DNA of 64,000 bases from an uncultured Lachnospira sp. (lineage in GTDB: Bacteria > Bacillota > Clostridia > Lachnospirales > Lachnospiraceae): the NCBI GenBank assembly GCA_910589305.1, contig CAJUTV010000015.1, positions 11,459 to 75,458 on the forward strand, read 5' to 3'. Under the pieces are notes generated by a model. It saw nothing but the letters and a program-made list of their open reading frames with translations. It was not told the origin of the DNA and did no database searches. Below, piece by piece: positions 8,989-17,091 of this stretch (its first letter is position 1; the number at the start of each line of letters is the position of its first letter). The translations under genes were made by a program, and so were the position numbers.

Positions 8989-10431
8989 TTAAGTCTCCAT
9001 CATTAACAAAATGCTTAAACAAAAGACACCATCTTTTAAATCAACAACAATATCTCCCAAATATTTTTGTGCAACCTTTCGTATATTGAGCAATCCATAA
9101 CCATGACTTTGACCATAATGGTCTTTCTGCTTTTTTGACGTTATTGGCAACCCGCTTTCTGTATTCCACTGCAAACTTCCTGCAAAACAATTGCTTATCT
9201 CTATCATATAAGCATTATTTCTGCGGTACGATACAATCGATATATAAGCCATTTCACTTTTTGATGTATATTCTAATGCATTTTGCAGTGCATTATTTAA
9301 AATCACACTGATATCAAAGACATTTACAGTTGAATCAATCGGATAATGAAAATCCATATCAAAACGGATTTTTTTCTTATCTGCTTTACATTGCATTTCT
9401 TGTAAAATCACATCGGTTACAGGATTCCCGCTGTTTATATTGCCAGACACTTTAGAGAGCGCTGCTTTCAATTCTGCGCTGTATGCAATCGCTTCTTTTT
9501 GCTTATCTCTAGCATAAAGCCTTTCTAATGTCATAATATGATTGGTCATATCATGTCGAATACGCCGAATCCCTTGATATAAATTTTCTACTTGTTCAAT
9601 ATGTTCTCTGATATTATCCATCTGTATTGCAAGCAATTCATTTTGTAGTTTTTCTTCTTGCCCTGCTTTAATTTTTTGATACAATACAATAACAACTACA
9701 ATCATAACAATGGCTATCACATAATAAAGCAACGATAAAATATCATATATTTCTGAAAATTTTTTTAGTTCTGATATATAAAAATTGCGATAATACCATA
9801 TAAGTTCATAGCCAACCACCCCCATAAGTGAAGGCATAATCAATATAAATAACTCTTTTTTCGACATTTCAGCAACTTTATACGCATAATTTTTCAAAAT
9901 ACATTGTATTCCAATAACCGTAAATAAAAACTCTAGTGCCAAATACAACACACATACCATAACATATAAAACAAACGACATATCTGGATGCATTCTCATA
10001 TAATTTGTATTTAAAAGAAAATCATATAGATTATCATATAAAATTTCTGCCATTGCGAATGTAAACCAACGCAGCGAAAAAAATGTTACCACAATAAAAA
10101 TTTTTTGTTCATAATTTCTTTGTTCTATCAAGCACATCACAAGAAAGGCAGTAAAAACACCTATACTATACGCTGCAAATGTACTAAAATGTATTGGTAT
10201 CTTATAAAGGATTAACATTGTCAACGTATATGTTATGCCAACATAACATGTCCGTTTCTTATTTTTCTTCTCCTTATTGTTGCCTTTATAAAAAGTACAT
10301 GGTAATGGATGCACACAAGAGCTTTCTATAAACGGCTTTGCAAACAGATAAAGACAATATCCCATAATAAAAAGTTCCATAATAGGCACTGTAGAAGATA
10401 CGATTGTCCAATGTATTTCATTCAATATCAT
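8989..10431 (-). CDS. AgrC-like GHKL sensor histidine kinase
   Basis: A 480-residue kinase. The N-terminal ~260 residues are hydrophobic with about six membrane segments and a basic, hydrophilic loop (NNKEKKNKKRT) after the first. A dimerisation region with the phospho-acceptor His in IRRIRHDMTNHIMTLERLY follows, then a GHKL ATPase (NNALQNALEY; GYGLLNIRKVAQKY). This is the architecture of AgrC-type quorum-sensing kinases. Its ATG overlaps the end of the LytTR regulator gene by 14 nt. No AgrB or AgrD gene is nearby, so the signal is unknown. Confidence 0.88.
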   Translation of the reverse strand: MILNEIHWTIVSSTVPIMELFIMGYCLYLFAKPFIESSCVHPLPCTFYKGNNKEKKNKKRTCYVGITYTLTMLILYKIPIHFSTFAAYSIGVFTAFLVMCLIEQRNYEQKIFIVVTFFSLRWFTFAMAEILYDNLYDFLLNTNYMRMHPDMSFVLYVMVCVLYLALEFLFTVIGIQCILKNYAYKVAEMSKKELFILIMPSLMGVVGYELIWYYRNFYISELKKFSEIYDILSLLYYVIAIVMIVVVIVLYQKIKAGQEEKLQNELLAIQMDNIREHIEQVENLYQGIRRIRHDMTNHIMTLERLYARDKQKEAIAYSAELKAALSKVSGNINSGNPVTDVILQEMQCKADKKKIRFDMDFHYPIDSTVNVFDISVILNNALQNALEYTSKSEMAYISIVSYRRNNAYMIEISNCFAGSLQWNTESGLPITSKKQKDHYGQSHGYGLLNIRKVAQKYLGDIVVDLKDGVFCLSILLMMET

Positions 10432-11152
10432 TTCTTCTTTCCTTCCTTTGATTATATCTTAAATACAATTGCACAAATTCTTTATAATTTTGCTTTGCCA
10501 TAAGTGCCTGTCCTTTTTCTAAATAAATAGTTGTGGCATCATATTTTCTAATATACTTAAAATTTACAAGATATGCTCTGTGCGGACGATAAAAATCATC
10601 ACCTGTTTTTGCTTGTAATTCTTTCATTTTTCCATAATATTCTACATCAGCATAAACGGTGTGCAAAATCACTTTGCGGTCAAATACTTCCGCATATATA
10701 ATATCTTCTAAGTGAACCGCAATATGCTTTCCACCTGTTGTTACAAGTAAACTAGGCATATCCCTTTTGAAATTTGTAAGTTCTCTATTCTTTCTATCCC
10801 GTCCTTCCTTTACTGCATTTGTTAAAACAGTATTAAATTTTATATCATCAAATGGTTTTACTAAATAATGAAATGCGCCTACGTCAAAAGCCTCAAATAC
10901 ATATTCTTCAAAAGCAGTTATAAAAATAAGAATGGTATTTTTATGATTTTTGCGAAATTCTCTGGCTGTTTCCATTCCATTCTTACCTTCCATTTGAATA
11001 TCTAACAATAAAATATCAGGACAACTATTAGACAAAAGCAACTCTTCTCCTGACGAATAAAACTGCACATTGAATTTTGGATAGCGTCTTTTAATCTTTT
11101 CTTCAAGCATATTTCTGATTTCTTGTTCATCATCACATATCGCTATTTGCAT
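10418..11152 (-). CDS. AgrA-like LytTR response regulator
   Basis: A 244-residue response regulator with an N-terminal receiver (acidic pair Asp7/Asp8, phospho-acceptor Asp51 in LLLDIQMEGKNG, conserved Lys in YLVKPFDD) and a C-terminal LytTR DNA-binding domain (FYRPHRAYLVNFKYIRKYD). It is the first gene of a two-gene operon with the AgrC-like kinase, overlapping it by 14 nt. The upstream region contains a twin direct repeat (11219-11249), also found before the FlxA-like gene just downstream, which suggests autoregulation plus control of that gene. Confidence 0.92.
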   Translation of the reverse strand: MQIAICDDEQEIRNMLEEKIKRRYPKFNVQFYSSGEELLLSNSCPDILLLDIQMEGKNGMETAREFRKNHKNTILIFITAFEEYVFEAFDVGAFHYLVKPFDDIKFNTVLTNAVKEGRDRKNRELTNFKRDMPSLLVTTGGKHIAVHLEDIIYAEVFDRKVILHTVYADVEYYGKMKELQAKTGDDFYRPHRAYLVNFKYIRKYDATTIYLEKGQALMAKQNYKEFVQLYLRYNQRKERRNDIE

Positions 11153-11218
11153 ACGTTCACTTCCTTTACGTTCTTCATATTATTATATCGAAATATCAAT
11201 AACATTACGATAATTGTA

Positions 11219-11249
11219 TGTTGTAGAATAAACTTTTTTTGTTGTAAAA
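11219..11249 (-). promoter_or_regulatory. Twin direct-repeat operator (LytTR-type) upstream of the Agr-like operon
   Basis: TGTTGT occurs at 11219 and 11240 (21-bp period), with T7 leading into the second copy and TTGTTGTAAA at its end, as in the site at 8950-8980. On the coding strand a GATATAATAA -10 lies about 31 bp further on. This is a candidate site for autoregulation by the LytTR protein encoded at 10418-11152. Confidence 0.5.
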
Positions 11250-11411
11250 CATTTTTTATTTTTTTTAATAATTAAACATACAATTATATATTTTATATGT
11301 AAAAAAGATATTTATAATAAAACAATATATATATAAGATAAATAAATGAACCAGTTATTGCAAAATAGAAATAAGTCGTATTCTTGACAATGGTATAATG
11401 CCAAGTATGCA

Positions 11412-12377
11412 CTAAATACATCCAAGTGCCGTCAAATTAGCTATCTCCTCTTTTAAATCTTTCCCTTGTGTAGTAAGAAAATCGCCAACTATCAGCGCAT
11501 TGATACCTGCTTTATATCCTGCATATTCCTCTTTTCCCATAGCATTTTGCCGTCCTCCTGCAAAACATAAAATTTTATCTGGCATTATCAACCGAAACAT
11601 TGCAATTGTGCGAAGAATTTGGTCTGTACTTAAAAGGGGGTGATGCTCTAACCTTGTGCCTGCAATAGGATTTAAGATATTGATAGGAACGCAATCTACA
11701 TTTAATTTTCGCAACGTATATGCCATCTCAATACGCTGCTGTGGAGTTTCACCCATTGAGATAATACCGCCGCTGCAAATTTGCATACCTGCTGCACGCG
11801 CTATACCAATTGTTTCCAATTTATCCGCATAACTATGAGTAGAACATATCTGTGGAAAAAAACTAGGAGCGGTTTCAATATTGTGATGATACCGAGTAAC
11901 ACCACATTCAGCCAAAGCTTGCGCTCTTTTTTTATCAAGGCTGCCTAGTGAGGCACACAATCCAATACCAGTCTCATTATGTAATCGCTGATATATCTGT
12001 AAAATGCACTCAAATTCCAAATCATTTAACCGCTCGCCGCTTGTAACCAAACTAAATCGCTCTACCCCATATTCATTCAATTTTTTGGCATGTTCCACAA
12101 TGTCATCTGAACAAACATCTCCAATTTTAACAATATGTACATCACAGTTATGATGCGCTGACTGCGCACAAAAAGCACAGTCTCCGCTGCATCGACCAAC
12201 TTTTGCAGCATGAATTGCACACATTTTTACTTGACTGTTGCAATGCTTTTTTGTAACCATATTTGCCGCACAAATTAACTCATTTAATGGTATACAATCC
12301 GATTCCATCATCATCAATGCTTCATCCATCGTTGGAATATATCCTTCTACTATTTGCTCTAAAATCTGCTTTTTCAT
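11412..12377 (-). CDS. bioB: Biotin synthase (radical SAM)
   Basis: BioB inserts sulfur into dethiobiotin in the last step of biotin synthesis. The 321-residue protein has the radical-SAM cluster motif in GRCSGDCAFCAQSAHH (Cys-x3-Cys-x2-Cys) and the family segments YHHNIETAPSFFPQICSTH and ICSGGIISMGET. The length is normal. It starts at an ATG with a GAGG ribosome site and is monocistronic: no bioA, bioD or bioF lies beside it, so the cell may import dethiobiotin or keep the other genes elsewhere. The promoter overlaps a BirA-type operator (12498-12533), so biotin repression is very likely. Confidence 0.96.
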   Translation of the reverse strand: MKKQILEQIVEGYIPTMDEALMMMESDCIPLNELICAANMVTKKHCNSQVKMCAIHAAKVGRCSGDCAFCAQSAHHNCDVHIVKIGDVCSDDIVEHAKKLNEYGVERFSLVTSGERLNDLEFECILQIYQRLHNETGIGLCASLGSLDKKRAQALAECGVTRYHHNIETAPSFFPQICSTHSYADKLETIGIARAAGMQICSGGIISMGETPQQRIEMAYTLRKLNVDCVPINILNPIAGTRLEHHPLLSTDQILRTIAMFRLIMPDKILCFAGGRQNAMGKEEYAGYKAGINALIVGDFLTTQGKDLKEEIANLTALGCI

Positions 12378-12476
12378 TAATAATCCTCATTTCTGTGGTA
12401 CTTTTTGCACGATTGGTTTCATTCATTTTCCTATGTATCAAAAAGTTCACAAATATAATTGTCTTAACAAAAAAGT

Positions 12477-12533
12477 ATTATACCTAAAACGAGCTTAAAT
12501 TGTCAACTTTTAGCAATAAAATAGTTGACAATT
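12477..12533 (-). promoter_or_regulatory. bioB promoter with BirA-type biotin operator
   Basis: On the minus strand a consensus promoter is visible: -35 TTGACA (12501-12506), 18-bp spacer, -10 TATAAT (12477-12482). The -35 lies inside a perfect inverted repeat, AATTGTCAACT (12498-12508) and AGTTGACAATT (12523-12533), with a 14-bp gap. GTTGAC-like half-sites 14-15 bp apart are the hallmark of BirA operators in Firmicutes. Bound BirA would block the -35. Confidence 0.85.
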
Positions 12534-12664
12534 CAAAAATTTTTTTGCCAATTTCATATTAAATCTATTAGAATACGCCATTATTGTTTTATCTAGTTTA
12601 TTATAATCTTTTTTAACAATACAGACAAAATAATTAATTTACCAATGTTTATATAAATATCAAT

Positions 12665-12713
12665 AAAAAAGTATCCTTTAAAGTTGTCTTATAACTTTTT
12701 AGGATACTTTTTT
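12665..12713 (-). terminator. Terminator after the chemoreceptor/flavoprotein operon
   Basis: Inverted repeat AAAAAAGTATCCT (12665-12677) and AGGATACTTTTTT (12701-12713), with further pairing of AAAGTT and AACTTT inside. On the minus strand it ends in a T-run, 28 bp after the stop of the lipoprotein gene. Its symmetry may let it act from either side. Confidence 0.85.
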
Positions 12714-12740
12714 TATATTATTAATAGCAGTAAATATTAT

Positions 12741-13178
12741 TTAATTTAATGTGTCAACCAATACAGTGCTAGAATCACCTTTTTGCGCCTGTTCTAATAC
12801 AGCGGCAGCTAGCTTTTTAAATGAATTATAAGAAGACGTTGCTCCTGTTAAAGCATCAATTTCTTCCTGTTGATTACTTAAAAGCTGACTAGCATAATTA
12901 CGTGTATATTCATTTGGATAAGTTCCATTAGAATGAAGCATTGTCTGCATATAAGCATTATCCCAACTCTTAATAAAGCCACTTGCATTTTCAGCATTAT
13001 ACTCTACCGATACAATACTGTTATCCTTAACCATAATTGTAATATATTCCTTCCAACCATGATTAAATTCAGCGGCTTGAGCAGTATAATAACCATCCTG
13101 AAGACCTGTTTTTTCAGTGCAGGCAGTCAAGGACACCAGAAACAATAAAACTAAAATCAGACTCCATATTCGTTTCAT
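12741..13178 (-). CDS. Small FMN-binding-domain lipoprotein
   Basis: A 145-residue protein with a signal peptide and lipobox (SLTAC, Cys20), then an FMN-binding domain of the RnfG/NqrC type: DGYYTAQA at the start and DALTGATSS (109-117) at the end. In this family the last Thr of the [ST]GAT motif (here Thr114) receives FMN covalently from ApbE. It should therefore be an extracytoplasmic, membrane-tethered redox flavoprotein. Its ATG overlaps the stop of the preceding chemoreceptor gene by 4 nt, so the two are translated together. This is an unusual partner for a chemoreceptor. No ApbE gene is in the window. Flavinylation is inferred from the motif. Confidence 0.8.
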   Translation of the reverse strand: MKRIWSLILVLLFLVSLTACTEKTGLQDGYYTAQAAEFNHGWKEYITIMVKDNSIVSVEYNAENASGFIKSWDNAYMQTMLHSNGTYPNEYTRNYASQLLSNQQEEIDALTGATSSYNSFKKLAAAVLEQAQKGDSSTVLVDTLN

Positions 13179-15211
13179 CTCCTATGTTCCTCCTTCAAAT
13201 TAAACTTTTTCACATAAGACTGCAAAGCCTCTGCTTCTCTTGCCAGCAATTCACTCGACTGCTTTGTTCCACTGGCATTTTGCAGATTGCGGTCTGCAAT
13301 ATCAGAAATTGCTTCAATTCGCTCTTCCATACTTGTTAAAGCACTTTCTTGCCCCTGCACAGCATCTACTAACTGTTCTGAAATTGTATTAATTTGGTCC
13401 GTAACTGATGAAATTGCTTCAAGCGAACCAGCCGTTGCAGCAGTCAATTCAAGACCTGTCTGAATAATCGTTCTAGTACTGCTTACCATCTGTGTAGCTT
13501 CTTGTGCTGCTTTGGTACTTCTAGTAGCCAACTGTCGGACTTCATCAACTACTACAGCAAATCCTTTTCCAGCACTTCCTGCACGAGCTGCCTCTACAGA
13601 GGCATTAATAGCCAAAATACTGGTCTGAAAAGCAATGTCCTCAATGGATTTTGCAATTTTAGTAATTTCTTGAGCATTCACACTAATATCATCCATTGCA
13701 CCAGAAAGGGAAGTCATACATACATTTGCTTCCTGAACACACTGTGTAATTTCTTCTGTTTTCGTATGTGTCTGATTACTGCTTTCTGTAACATGAAGCA
13801 GTCGTTCCTTTACATGCGATACCTCTTGAACCAATGCTTCTGTTGATTGATTCTGTTCCATTGATGCCTGATGCAACTGGCTAGACTGTCCGTTCATTTC
13901 CTCAGACATCTCTGCCAGCCGAGTAGCTGCGGCATGAAAGCCTATAAGTGTCTTATTCATCGATTGAATAATGGTATATAGACTTGCTTGAATCAAAGTA
14001 AAATCTCCCTTGTACTCTACCTGAGGCTCAACATTTAGATTACCGCCTGCTACCTGTGTCAATACCTGTTGAATATCAGATATATAATGATTCACTGTTT
14101 GTACAGTGTCCGCTAATGTGTATGTCAATACTTCCAATTCATCTTTAGAACGAACAGGAACTACTTTTGTATGTAAATCTCCATCTGAAAGAGCTACCAT
14201 TCGGCTTGTCACATTTTTCACTGGACGCGAAATCGACCGAGCTAACTGCAAAACAAGTAAAATAGAAATAAACATCACTACTAATGTAGATAATATTGCC
14301 ACCATCATTGCTGCATTAATAAAATGATTATAATCAGCCTTTGGAATCTGAATCACTAAAGACCACTGTGTGCCTCGTACAGGCGAAAAAGCCACTAACA
14401 TCTGTTCCTTATTAATAGGAAACTCAACAGCCCCTGTCTCTCCAGTAGTCACATGACTAAGAACTTCCTGATTTTCACCACTTTGTTCAATAAGTGTACT
14501 TTCTGCCAACGCTATAGACTGGTCTGGATGAGCAATAACCGTTCCTTCTCGATTCACCATATAAGCTGTGCTGTGTTTGCCAATGTTAATATTACTAATC
14601 ACATCATTAATTGTATCATATTTATAGACGCCCACTACATATAAAATGGTCTCTCCATCTTCTTTTACAGGCATTCCCATTGTAATTCCTAACTTTTTTT
14701 GAAAAATCGTTGAAGAATCGGTTGTCAAATTGTCAGTCTCTTGAAGAAGCGCATAAAAATTGCCTTCCAAACGTTCTGGTGCGCCGCTTATTCCTTGAAC
14801 CAACTGACCATCTAAATCATACAGAGCAATTGTATAAAACTCGTATATTTCGGCAGCTTCTACTAAAACCTGCTCTCGGTTCATTTGAGTTGTTTCCTCA
14901 TCAAAGAATACATTACCTTCGTCTTCTTGACTGTCCATAAAAATGGAACTCATGCGAGAATCTCCTGCAATAGTCATCATTCGGTCTGCCAACATATGAA
15001 TGTTAGCCTCCACCGTCTTAGCTGATTGTCTAGCCATTGGTTGCAAGCTATCCAACAAAATATTGTTTGCCAATGATTGCATAGACAACGCCATAATTCC
15101 ACAACATACGATAACCAATATCAATATGTTAAAAATGGTATTTCTTAATATTCTCCCATTTAGGCTCCGTCTGATTTTTCGGTTATGGGAGTCTGCTTTT
15201 TTCTTAGTCAC
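13175..15211 (-). CDS. Methyl-accepting chemotaxis protein (dCache sensor)
   Basis: A 678-residue chemoreceptor: basic N-terminus, TM1 about 23-47, a large extracellular dCache_1-like domain (about 50-290, with the YKYDTINDVISN and NREGTVIAHPDQ segments typical of this fold), TM2 about 295-318, HAMP, and a cytoplasmic signalling hairpin whose tip reads FQTSILAINASVEAARAG then GKGFAVVVDEVRQLA. It would signal to CheA/CheW and the flagellar motor, which are not in this window. It is the first gene of an operon with an FMN-binding lipoprotein (4-nt overlap), suggesting redox or electron-acceptor sensing. The ligand is unknown. Confidence 0.95.
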   Translation of the reverse strand: MTKKKADSHNRKIRRSLNGRILRNTIFNILILVIVCCGIMALSMQSLANNILLDSLQPMARQSAKTVEANIHMLADRMMTIAGDSRMSSIFMDSQEDEGNVFFDEETTQMNREQVLVEAAEIYEFYTIALYDLDGQLVQGISGAPERLEGNFYALLQETDNLTTDSSTIFQKKLGITMGMPVKEDGETILYVVGVYKYDTINDVISNINIGKHSTAYMVNREGTVIAHPDQSIALAESTLIEQSGENQEVLSHVTTGETGAVEFPINKEQMLVAFSPVRGTQWSLVIQIPKADYNHFINAAMMVAILSTLVVMFISILLVLQLARSISRPVKNVTSRMVALSDGDLHTKVVPVRSKDELEVLTYTLADTVQTVNHYISDIQQVLTQVAGGNLNVEPQVEYKGDFTLIQASLYTIIQSMNKTLIGFHAAATRLAEMSEEMNGQSSQLHQASMEQNQSTEALVQEVSHVKERLLHVTESSNQTHTKTEEITQCVQEANVCMTSLSGAMDDISVNAQEITKIAKSIEDIAFQTSILAINASVEAARAGSAGKGFAVVVDEVRQLATRSTKAAQEATQMVSSTRTIIQTGLELTAATAGSLEAISSVTDQINTISEQLVDAVQGQESALTSMEERIEAISDIADRNLQNASGTKQSSELLAREAEALQSYVKKFNLKEEHRR

Positions 15212-15373
15212 GTCTTTTTCTCCTTTTCCTGAAATCTTTTTAATGACCTATCAAAGATATTGTTCTGCTGGCAAAATAGGCTATTACACAAGCCTAAGCC
15301 CAACTAATAAACAAACGCTTTGCCTTATAATATATCACAAAAAATTTAAAAAATGAAGCCTTTTTATTGGTTA

Positions 15374-15988
15374 TCAAAATATTGAACTATCTTGATACTG
15401 TTTATCCCACACCATATCTAAAACGGCTACTCTTTTATCTGCCAAGCCTTCCCACTTTGCAGAAAAACCAACCTTTTCTAATTCGTTCACAATCATTTGC
15501 CCAACTTCTATGGCAGTCACCTTATCTGAATAATTGCCAAAACAAAGATACAGTGTTGTTGAACCATCAAATAAATGTTCCAAGTCCTGCATTGTGTAAA
15601 AGCAATAGCCAATAATCGTTTTGCCTTCTTTCATATATTTTGCAGCATCTTCGTTACAATCATCAATTCCATCGGACAACGTATATCCAGCACAATGCTC
15701 TGTGACAATCCCTCTTTTTTCCATATTGTTAAAAGCAAGGTCTAGTTTTAAAAAATTTTCTTGTTTTTTCGTATTTTGAAATTCCTCACGCAATGTAGTA
15801 ATAACTGTATAAAAATCTATATCTGCAATATTTTCCATATCATCTGGATAGTCTTCTTCAATATAAAATTTACATTCTTCTTCTATCTCTTCATTGGATA
15901 AAAAGCCTGCTTTTATAGAATTAATTATCAATTCTTCTACTTCATCTGCACAGCACTCATCTAATTTATTCTTCCAATTCATAACCAA
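15374..15988 (-). CDS. Conserved acidic cytoplasmic protein (DUF6891-like)
   Basis: A 204-residue acidic protein without signal or membrane segments. It starts MVMNWKNKLDECCADEVEEL and contains GYTLSDGIDDCNEDAAKYMKEGK and GYCFYTMQDLEHLF. The middle and end resemble DUF6891-type proteins, recalled from memory and therefore tentative. No catalytic motif stands out. It stands alone between a chemoreceptor gene and a dispersed repeat, 162 bp from the former. The start could be the second Met (15982). Function unknown. Confidence 0.6.
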   Translation of the reverse strand: MVMNWKNKLDECCADEVEELIINSIKAGFLSNEEIEEECKFYIEEDYPDDMENIADIDFYTVITTLREEFQNTKKQENFLKLDLAFNNMEKRGIVTEHCAGYTLSDGIDDCNEDAAKYMKEGKTIIGYCFYTMQDLEHLFDGSTTLYLCFGNYSDKVTAIEVGQMIVNELEKVGFSAKWEGLADKRVAVLDMVWDKQYQDSSIF

Positions 15989-16026
15989 ATTTCTCCTAAT
16001 TTTTATTTTTTTCCATTTTTATCCAT

Positions 16027-16152
16027 AGCCAAAGCGAATATTTGCAATTCGCTTGCTATTTGCTCAAACCACCTTTGTGCTATGGCAACGCAAGTTTTGT
16101 ACCACTTATGACTCTGCGGCATTAAAGGGAGAGACTTCCTTGATAAGGTTAA
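16027..16152 (+). repeat. Dispersed structured repeat, copy A
   Basis: One of three long copies (also 44729-44892 and 51134-51259), with a short fourth at 35279-35301. It begins with a perfect 8-bp stem AAGCGAAT/ATTCGCTT around the loop ATTTGCA (16032-16054) and ends with ACTTCCTTGATAAGGTTAAA. Other copies have different stem bases but preserve the pairing. It fills most of the 359-bp gap 15989-16347; nothing else was seen there except a TATAAT-like -10 (GTGCTATAATC) near 16310 for the next gene. It may be a MITE or IS200/IS605-derived end. Confidence 0.6.
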
Positions 16153-16347
16153 ATTATTTAAAATAATAAAAATTTATCTTTATTTTGTCAAGCAGTCCTT
16201 TATTATCTGCTTGGCTATTTACTGTATTTCCCTAAAAAATGGATTGTTTACAAATATTTTTATAGAAAACTCCTAAAATTAAACTTGTAGATTTAAAATA
16301 ATGTGCTATAATCAAAAAACATATTGCAAAATTTTGAGGAAAAATAA

Positions 16348-17082
16348 ATGAACATAGCCCTTTGTGATGACAATATACAGGATTTAAACGAATTAGAAAT
16401 CTTACTAAAAAAATATAAAGAATTACATTCTAATACCCATTTTGAAATAGAATCATTTTTAAATCCATCTATCTTATATAAAAAGATACAGGAAAACAAT
16501 TTAGCAGATATCTATATACTTGATATTCTTATGTCTGAAACTACAGGCATTGAACTTGGCAATATCATTAGAACACATGGCAATAAAAATGCCATTATTT
16601 ACACAACTTCATCTGATGATTTTGCTTTGGATGCCTATCATATTCACGCTGTGCGATATTTGCTAAAACCAATTCAAGAAAATCAATTTTTTGAAGCAAT
16701 CGACTATGCGTTATCTTATGTTGAATTTAAAAAAGTTCCTATATATTCAATAAAAACAAAAAAAGGATTGATATCTGTGCCTTATTCTAACATTGAATAT
16801 ATTGAAAATGCCTCAAGAATGCTGCATCTTTATCAGACAGACAGCTCCGTTATTACAAGCATTTTTATACGAAAGTCTTTTGAAGATGAAGTTAAAGAAT
16901 TATCTGACAATGCGTATTTTATAAAAGTTCATAAATCTTTTATTGTAAATATGAATTATATACAAAAATTAGAAGGGAACAGTATAATAATGAGAAGCGG
17001 TGCTATTGTCCCTATTAGTAAAAAAAATATAACCTTTGTAAAAAGACAATATCTTTTGTTTGTATCCAAACAATTTACATAG
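16348..17082 (+). CDS. Second AgrA-like LytTR response regulator
   Basis: A 244-residue regulator: receiver domain (Asp7/Asp8, phospho-acceptor Asp59 in YILDILMSETTG, YLLKPIQEN) then a LytTR domain (FIKVHKSFIVNMNYIQKLE). Its length matches the regulator at 10418-11152, but the sequence is clearly different, so it is not a recent copy. It is followed after 9 bp by its GHKL kinase. GAGG precedes the ATG. No AgrB/AgrD-like gene was found next to it. No 21-bp twin repeat like those of the first system is visible upstream. Confidence 0.9.
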   Translation: MNIALCDDNIQDLNELEILLKKYKELHSNTHFEIESFLNPSILYKKIQENNLADIYILDILMSETTGIELGNIIRTHGNKNAIIYTTSSDDFALDAYHIHAVRYLLKPIQENQFFEAIDYALSYVEFKKVPIYSIKTKKGLISVPYSNIEYIENASRMLHLYQTDSSVITSIFIRKSFEDEVKELSDNAYFIKVHKSFIVNMNYIQKLEGNSIIMRSGAIVPISKKNITFVKRQYLLFVSKQFT

Positions 17083-17091
17083 GCAATTTCA

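Noticed and set aside
11384..11399. TTGACA followed by TATAAT on the plus strand downstream of bioB
   Set aside because: The spacer is only 4 bp, far from the needed 16-18, and no plus-strand gene follows.
11383..11405. Short inverted repeat after bioB as a terminator
   Set aside because: Six of seven pairs and no T-run on the minus strand; too weak to call.
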